Below are positions 25,331-34,600 of a DNA stretch of 64,000 bases, one piece after another. A program made the translations under genes and the position numbers. The DNA comes from Merluccius polli (Eukaryota; Chordata; Actinopteri; Gadiformes; Merlucciidae). Below the pieces are notes generated by a model. That model saw only the letters and a list, made by a program, of their open reading frames with translations, was not told the DNA's origin and searched no databases. The DNA lies in assembly GCA_030340625.1 (NCBI GenBank), contig JAOPHQ010005179.1, positions 57,742 to 121,741 on the forward strand, in the 5' to 3' direction. Positions within the stretch are counted from its first letter, which is position 1; every line of letters starts with the position of its first letter.

Positions 25331-28300
25331 GTGTCGCGAGTAGCGAGAGAGAGAGACACTATGTTTTCAATGTATTTTGTAATGGTAGGCTATTTACTTG
25401 GTCAGGACATTTGAAAACAGGTGTCTTTCTGTAGGCAGGCGAGGGAGAAGACGATGAGGAGGAGGAGGAGGAGGAGGAGGAGGAAAGGCCTAATGTGCAG
25501 GCAGATCAGGCACCTCCATCTACCCCCAACCCCGCCTTATCCCTATCTCAATTTCCACTTCTATCTGACTCTCTAACCTCTACCTCTTCCACATCTCACC
25601 CTCCCACCACTCCAACACGAGTGGCTTCTGCTACCTCTTTCCCACTATCTGACCCTACCACCACTCTGATGGCTTCTACCTCTACCTCTTCCCTTCTTCC
25701 ACCCCACCCTCCCACCACCCCGAGTGCAGTGGTTTCGACCGTTCCTCAGTCAGTTACCCCACCATCTCACCCCCCTACCCCGACATCATCAGCCTCCCGT
25801 AAAAGAAAACGAAAAAGCGTCAGGCCGAATATGGACCCATGCGAGACTGCCCTCCTCGATAGGCTGCAGGAAATTCGGCAGGATAGAGAGAAGGAGATGG
25901 AGAAGGCGAGAGAAAGGGAGAGTGAAAGGGAGAGAGAAAGGGTGGAAGAGAGGGAGAGAGAGAAGGAGAGTGAGAGGGAGAGAGAGAGGATGAGGGAACG
26001 TGATAGGAATGACATTCACGTCACTTTTACCAATTACCTGTGCCAGTTTATGCGAACCCTTCCACAGCGGCAAAGTGCTATTTTGATGCGCGACATCAAA
26101 CAGCTGATGCGGGATTATGAGCAATTTTAGCAAAATTAATTATCTATACTTCACCCGATATTGCTTCTGTTACTGTTATTAATTAATTAATTATTTGTTA
26201 GTGTTATCTTATTGGAATTTGTTATGTCATGTTTTGTGTTCATGTTCTGTGTTAGTGAATTAATTAAATAGCCCACTGACACCATTTTAAATTTGTTTTA
26301 TAGCTTACTGCATGCGTGTATGGTGGGTCAAGTTGCTGTAGGCCTAATTGATAAATAAACCCCTTTTCTCTAATAATGTTTCCTACTATATAATTTCTGT
26401 GGACATTATGCGCTATAGCTTTGGCTATAGGCCTACACTTAAATACACTTAAATAATTAATTCATCTATCAGGGCAGTAGCTCGTTGTATAAACATTTAA
26501 TATGGATATGAATTCACGAGTTTGACGTAAACCAAATTAGTTAACATGTGTAATGTGATAACTAATAAATCAAAAGTCATGCTTCCAAGTGACCAATGTA
26601 TATGCATTTATTGGTCAGTGCCCAATCGTAGCACATTGTACTGGTTGGGAAACACGCCAGCATCTGACAAAAAATAATCAGCCAGCTGCTCCCTGACAAG
26701 TGCCGCTCTCTGAGATGGTCTGGCTCTGCCGACCGAACACCGTGGTCCGTCGACCATATTCCGGTCCCCCGCAACATGCTGCCTCCACTCTCCAGGCTGG
26801 ACCTCTCCGGTGTCAGCGGTCGTATCCACAAAGGTGGCGGGCATGTATCTGGCTCGTTCGGTGGATGCCAGGAAGTTGTGGAGAGCCACGCACACCTTCA
26901 CAATCTTCACCGCCTTTTCAGGTTGGCAGTCAATCGGACGGCCAAAAATTCGAAAGCGCGCAGCCAATATGCCAAAGGCATTCTCCACCACGCGTCTCGC
27001 CCTGGACAGTCGGTAATTGTAGATGCGCTTCCTATCCTGCAGGTTAGTGCCTTTAATGAGAAGACAAATAAGTGTCATGCCGGAACACAGAACAGATGAC
27101 AGAACAGATGACTTGGCTGACTCCAACTTTACACTGCTATGGAATTTTTTTTTTTTCATTAGACTAATTCATGTATATAATTAAAACAATAAATATGTAA
27201 AGCTAACACACCAGAAGCCAGCCATACAAGACCCGTGCGCGAATCTTTCTCTGGACATGCAGATTGCTTTAATGTAGCCTGGGGTGTTTTATCCAAGAGA
27301 CCTGCGTTTATTTCCATCAGCTACCAATTCGTTTTTAATTACCTGCCGCAGTCGCATCAGATTATCCTGTGGAAAGGCCTCTGGCCTATATATGATGATA
27401 TATTGTCGGGGTGCGAATTATAGGCTCACGGCAACTGAATAGCCTACAGTGCCATAAGGTTGGCTATATTGCACAACAGGTAAACAGCCTTTGCTTGTGC
27501 CCGGTTATGCTTTTTTTTTTTTTTTTCGTTAGACCGATGGTTTTTTCGTTAGACCGATGTATGATCGTCATTAACAATATTATATATAATAATCAGTAAA
27601 CGAGATACAAGTGCTTTCTTTGTCATTGCTTCTGGGCTTTATTCAAAGGCTACCTGCGTTTATTTCCATCAGCTATCAATTATTTTTATTCTCACCTGGA
27701 TAGGGACGCATCAGGTTCACCTGTAGGGGAAAGGCCTCATCCCCCAGGAAAAAAAAAGGACTGGGTGTTGTGGTGCCTGGTAGGACAGCAGGGGCGGGTA
27801 GATTGAGGTTGCCCTCTGCCAGTCTGGATCCGAAGGCACTGCGACCCAAGACACCTCCATCGCTCTCACGCCCGTATGCGCCAACATCGACATAAACGAA
27901 CCTATAGTTGGCATCAGCAGCAGCCATAAGGACAATTGAAAAAAAAACCTTTGTAATTATGGAAGTCACTTCCCGATCGTGCTGGAGCTCTGATTCGAAC
28001 ATGCTTCCCGTCAATCGCCCCGACACACAGGGGAAACTGCCACTGCCTCCTAAAGTCCTCCGCTATATCCTGCCACTGACCGCGGGAAGGAAAGGCCATG
28101 TACTCCCCCTGAAGGGCGTCCCAGATGGCAGAACACATCTCCTCCACGATGCCAGACACAGTGCTGGTGCCCATCTTATAGCTGGCCGAAAGAGCTTGCA
28201 GGCCGATGCCGGTTGCCAGGTACCTCAATGTAACCGCAAGCCTTTGGGAAGCCCCGATCGGGTTCCGGTGGTTTTGGTGAGAGTCGGGAAGATATCGGAT

Positions 28301-30531
28301 GACTCGCGAAACGAGATCATCAAACTTTGGCGCCGACATCCTAAAGTACTGGAAATGCCTCTCCTCATCCAGGCTTCGCATTGGAAGCACCAGAGAAACA
28401 AATTCCCCATCCTGGTCTCGTGTGGTATTTAAAGGGCGCACATACCACCGCCTATCTCTGCGCTGCCTGCGTTGCCGCCGCCGATTTAATAGGAGCAATA
28501 AAATGCACTCTTCTTCCGTAGCCATTTTGATAGGAATGTCACCCGGAATGTCACCCGCAAATGTCACCCGCAAAAACACCAGTGATTCTGCTGCCACCCG
28601 TGGCGTGAGCGGTGTATTGCATGTCATGCATTGCCCGCGACGTTTGCGTATGCTGTGTAGACTATGAAAGGAAGCGCGTCACTCGCGTCACTCGCGTCGC
28701 TTACGCGCGTTGCTCGCGTTGACTATGTAAGGGCCCTTATTTAGTCTGGACGCGTACTCGGGTCGCGCATATCACAGTGCAAGTGCTAGAACATTCACCC
28801 AGCCTCTGATTAGTGATCACGCGATAATACATACATTTGTGTGCAAATATGTGCCGATTTACAAACGTCCTACGAGTATTTAGAAATACACTGCAATAAA
28901 ACCGCATACCACTGTCAAATAAACCACATATTAAATGAGTTTCACTTATATTCCCTTTTAATTAACGTCGAGGTCACGTTAGCTACACTAGGCTAGCTAG
29001 CAAGCTACATTTAGTTAGCACCTACCAGAGAAATAGCCAGTGACAAACAGAAATAACAGCATTAAAAACAGCAGCATATGATCATTGTTGTTTTCACTTA
29101 CCAGAATATAATCCGTAAAATGTGGATATGATGCTATCAGTCTCTCTCTGGCGTAGGAACAGGTCCAGGTCGGTTGATGCCGCGTGGTCTGGTCTCTGCT
29201 CAAGTTTAGTTTTATGTGCGAATGCGCATGTGCGGCGAACCTATGCGTAATCCTAAAATTATGCATTTGTCAAAACAGAAATCTCTTGGTTTGAGCTCTT
29301 TGCGAAATTGAATGTAAAAATATTTATTTTAAACAATTTAATAAATGAAAAATTATTAATTGGAAAAATAAAACAAATAATATTAAACTGCATGGAAGGA
29401 CAATTATAAATTGGATGAAGTACAGCTCGAAAACATTTTTACAGTGTACTTGCCTCTGATTGGCTAACAGCACTGTCCGTCACAGTGATGTTAGCCAATC
29501 AGAGGCGAGTGATCCCTCTAGTGCGTATACATATGTTACTATATACATCCATTAGATACATTCATGATATAAGATGTCTATGCTATCAACACGACAAATC
29601 ACCATGACGTCACAACAACAATAAACGTTCTTCCGGGTGGCAAAAGACGAAGCGTTCTCCGATGGCAGAACTAGTAAACAAACCCCTCCATATCTTTTGA
29701 CAGGGCAGAGCGATCGAGAAAACAGTACATGGCTTGAATGAATGGTTTTCTTCTTGCGGGGCGCTACGTGACGTCTCATTAATTCATACGGGTATGGGAA
29801 GTCTCATTAATATATTACGATGGAGTATTAGGGTCACATTAAGATTTTTTTCCCCATTAAATTACGAGAATAAAGTCGTAAATATTGAATTAATTACGAG
29901 AATAAAGTCGTACATATTGAATTCATTACGGCTACACGTTAAACGTTTATTCTACGGTTATGCTCGGCAAACCCAGGTTAAGGCAGCCTACAGGTTAACG
30001 TGTGTTACATGTTGTTTCAGAAGTCGGGGTATTGCTGGACTCTTTCGCGTCTATCTCCGGAACGGAAAATGATAGCGACGTAATACTTTTTATTAATGAC
30101 ACCGAGAGATGCAGCATTTACACTTACTGTTTTCCTGAGGGCGGTCTCAAGCCAAGGTAGGCGAGGTCATGAATATTCATACACATTCATACGTCAGACT
30201 GTTGGGCTTTTTCTCACTTCCTCGTTTCTGACTTCCTCGTCCGTCTATGTTCTTACATTGGCTAATGCATGCAATGGGGGTAGAAGAACGTTTTCCACGT
30301 GGACAACTAGGAGTGACCTATCATATTCCAAAAGGAGCAAGTCAAAACGGTTTACCGGTGAAGGAGACCTTTAAAGTTAGTGTTCCAAGTAGTCTAAGGG
30401 AGTGTTTGGGATAAGGGCGGCACCTAGTGTCCAGAATGTATATTTCTGTGATTGAATGAGCTAGAACTGCTGGTCCTCACTTTGTGGGTCTTTTCACCTG
30501 GTCCTCAATATGTAGCAAGTACAGGAATGTG

Positions 30532-30628
<97 letters not shown>

Positions 30629-31513
30629 CAGGACGCCTCTGGGGAACCTGTGGTCAGTTTGTGTACCGGTAATGATGACATCATCCAGGGCTACCTGTTC
30701 AAACGCTCCCGGAGAAAAAACAAAACATGGAAGAGGTATTCAGGTTTCCCTGATAGACAGATAGGTTCTAGTGACAGACAGATAGGTTCTAGTGACAGAC
30801 AGACAGGTTCTAGTGACAGACAGATAGGTTCTAGTGACAGACAGACAGGTTCTAGTGACAGACAGGTTCTAGTAGCAGACAAAGAGGTTCTAGTAGCAGA
30901 CACACAGGTTCTAGTAGCAGACACACAGGTTCTAGTGGCAGACAGACAGGTTCTAGTGACAGACAGGTTCTAGTAGCAGACAAAGAGGTTCTAGTAGCAG
31001 ACACACAGGTTCTAGTAGCAGACACACAGGTTCTAGTAGCAGACAAAGAGGTTCTAGTAGCAGACAGACAGGTTCTAGTAGCAGACCGACAGGTTCTAGT
31101 GGCAGACAGACAGGTTCTAGTGGCAGACAGACTGATAATACTATCACATTATGGTAACTTAGTACACATTGTGTTTAGTATGTGAGTAGTATCTATATGT
31201 TTAGTATGTGATACATTATGTATGAACCTTCTGCTTGTTTAGAGGCTGGTTTTCCCTCAAGAACAACCAGTTGATCTACAGGAAGTCCCATAAGGTAGGA
31301 TTATCCTTATCGTAAGCCATACACCAATCATATCAACTCTACTCTACGACACCCCTGGTGATATAATTATAGTTATTATATTTGCGTTGTTACCTAAGGA
31401 GCACCCCCTGGTTCTGTTTGAGGACCTCAGGCTTTGTGCGGCCAAGTTTTCTGAGCAGACGGAGCGACGCTTCTGCTTCCAGCTGCTGTCCGTCCACAAG
31501 TAGGACCCCACAT

Positions 31514-31558
<45 letters not shown>

Positions 31559-31599
31559 TACAGATATATATACATATATATATACATATATTCTATATA

Positions 31600-31648
<49 letters not shown>

Positions 31649-34600
31649 TGTGTGTGTGTAGGAGCTGTGTGCTGCAGGCTGACTCCGAGCACAGCAGACA
31701 ACTGTGGATGGAAGCTCTGCAGGGGATCGACCTGGAGCTCCGGCACAATATAGTAACAATATAGTACTACACAATATAGTACTGTAGTACTACACAATAC
31801 AGTACATACAATATAGTGCTGCACAATATAGTACTGTATACTATATACAGCAGGCTGTATCAGTGGTGTCCTCTCATAATGTACTCCTGTCTGCAGCCCA
31901 AGAAGCCAGCACTGTCCGACACCAGCAACTCGCCCCCAGGGGCCTCTGCGCTGGCCGGGGCCCTGGGGGGCCCGGGAAACCAGAGCTGCTGTGACTGTGG
32001 AGAGCAGGAGCCCCGCTGGGCCTCCATCAACCTGGGAATCACTGTGTGCATCGAATGTTCTGGAATACACAGGTAACTAGAAACACCTGGAGTCCACAGG
32101 TAACTAGAAACACCTGGAGTCCACAGGTAACTAGAAACACCTGGAGTCCACAGGTAACTAGAAACACCTGGAGTCCACAGGTAACTAGAAACACCTGGAG
32201 TCCACAGGTAACTAGAAACACCTGGAGTCCACAGGTAACTAGAAACAGCTGGAATACACAGGTAACTAGAAACACCTGGAATACACAGGTAACTAGAAAC
32301 AGCTGGAATACACGGGTAACTAGAAACACCTGGAGTCCACAAGTAACTAGAAACAGCTGGAATACACAGGTAACTAGAAACACCTGGAGTCCACAGGTAA
32401 CTAGAAACACCTGGAGTCCACAGGTAACTAGAAACAGCTGGAATACACAGGTAACTAGAAACACCTGGAGTCCACAGGTAACTAGAAACACCTGGAGTCC
32501 ACAGGTAACTAGAAACACCTGGAATACACAGGTAACTAGAAACACCTGGAGTCCACAGGTAATTAGAAACACCTGGAGTCCACAGGTAACTAGAAACAGC
32601 TGGAATACACAGGTAACTAGAAACAGCTGGAATACACAGGTAACTAGAAACACCTGGAATACACAGGTAACTAGAAACACCTGGAATACACAGGTAACTA
32701 GAAACAGCTGGAATACACAGGTAACTAGAAACACCTGGAGTCCACAGGTAACTAGAAACACCTGGAGTCCACAGGTAACTAGAAACACCTGGAGTCCACA
32801 GGTAACTAGAAACAGCTGGAATACACAGGTAACTAGAAACACCTGGAATACACAGGTAACTAGAAACACCTGGAGTCCACAGGTAACTAGAAACAGCTGG
32901 AATACACAGGTAACTAGAAACACCTGGAGTCCACAGGTAACTAGAAACACCTGGAATACACAGGTAACTAGAAACACCTGGAGTCCACAGGTAACTAGAA
33001 ACAGCTGGAATACACAGGTATTTAGAAAAACCTGGAATACACAGGTAACTAGAAACACCTGGAATACACAGGTAACTAGAAACACCTGGAGTCCACAGGT
33101 AACTAGAAACACCTGGAATACACAGGTATCTAGTAACAGCTGGAATACACATGTATTTAGAAACAGCTGGAGTTGTAGGTAGATAAGGTAGATAATTAAT
33201 AGTAAGTGTGCTCTAGAATAATGTGATTTAATCTGATTTATTACAGGAGTCTGGGCGTCCATCTTTCTAAAGTACGATCTCTCACCCTCGACTCCTGGGA
33301 GCCAGAACAGCTAAAGGTAACAAGCAGCTAATGCTAGCATAGCAGCTAAAGGTAATATAGCAGCTAATGCTGACATAGCAGCTAAAGGTATCATAGCTTT
33401 TAAAGCTAGCATAGCAGCTAAAGGTAACATAGCAGCTAATGCTACCATAGCAACTAAGAGTAACATAGCGGTCGTTTCTGTAGGAGCTGAGATAGACTTT
33501 AACCTTTAACCTTTTGATCGTCTGATTCGTCCTGTGCTTGCTCCTCCTCCAGCTCCTTAGTGTTCTAGGTAATGATGTCATCAACAGGATCTACGAAGCT
33601 ACCTGTTCAGAGCAGAAAAAGGTTAAGCCCCGCCCACACAGTTCAAGGTACCGCCTCCTCCTCTTCCTGTCTGTAATCATCAATATATATATATATACTA
33701 TCTAAATATAAATACTATATGTAAATACTATCTGAATATAAATGCTATCTAAATATAAATACTATCCATATATAATATATATAAATACTATCTAAATATA
33801 TGAATACAATCTATATAAAAATACTATCTTTGTATGAATACTATCTAACATTAGACCAGTACAACACTAGACTGTGGTTACTAGATGTGGTTGGACTTGT
33901 GTTTTCTCCATCCAGAGCTGAGAAGGAGATGTGGATTAAGGAGAAATATGTGGAGAAGGGATTTGTAGAGAAGAGTCGCTCTGCAGACATTGGTAGGTTT
34001 ACCTCACTACACATACAATAAATACACGCTTTATTAATAATTATACACCTTTATTAATAAATACTTACGTTTATTAATAAATACTCGCCTTTATTAATAA
34101 ATACACACCTACACACATACATTTTATGATCAATAAACCCTAGTGATCACTAAACCCTCACTAGTGATCACTAAACCCTTTTGATCACTAAAGTTGAAGG
34201 TTGTTGTTGTTCTTCCAGAGCGAGGGAAGGAGGCGGCGGGGCGTGCTCTGTACCAGGGGGCATTGCTAGGAGATGTGGTTGCCATGGCAGCAGCGTTGTC
34301 GCAGGGGGCAGAGGTGAACGGGCGTGACCCAGAGGAGGAGAACAGAACAGCTCTCATAGCGGCTGCTATCGGGGTGAGACACTATAAATATATATATATA
34401 CTGACAACTGTATATTCACTGTACATAACTATGTTTAATATAGACTATATATCATATCTATACCAGGGTTCTCTGCTGGCCTGTGACTTCCTGCTTCATA
34501 ACGGCGCCAACGTTAATCACAGAGACCAGACAGGAAGAGGAGCTCTACACACGGCTGTCACCAGAGGACACACTGGGTACAAACACACACACACACACAC

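Larger units (their letters stand above)
24727..28736. mobile_element. PIF/Harbinger element, 4010 bp, complete
   Basis: The ends carry a perfect 21 bp inverted repeat beginning gggcccttacatagtcaacg, flanked by a 3 bp tta duplication (24724-24726 and 28737-28739), the TWA target typical of PIF/Harbinger. Subterminal DNA is rich in tacgcatcg-like words. It carries two convergent genes, a MADF/Myb-like protein on the plus strand and a DDE transposase on the minus strand, which is the standard two-gene layout of the superfamily. Confidence 0.95.

Noticed and set aside
26577..27099. Plus-strand frames across the Harbinger transposase exon 2
   Set aside because: Antisense shadows; the minus strand carries the conserved transposase with the catalytic Glu.
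31860..33262. Open frames of 378-430 codons over 32-33.2 kb
   Set aside because: Products of the 27 bp minisatellite; the real exon (31897-32072) is in another frame and strand from most of them.
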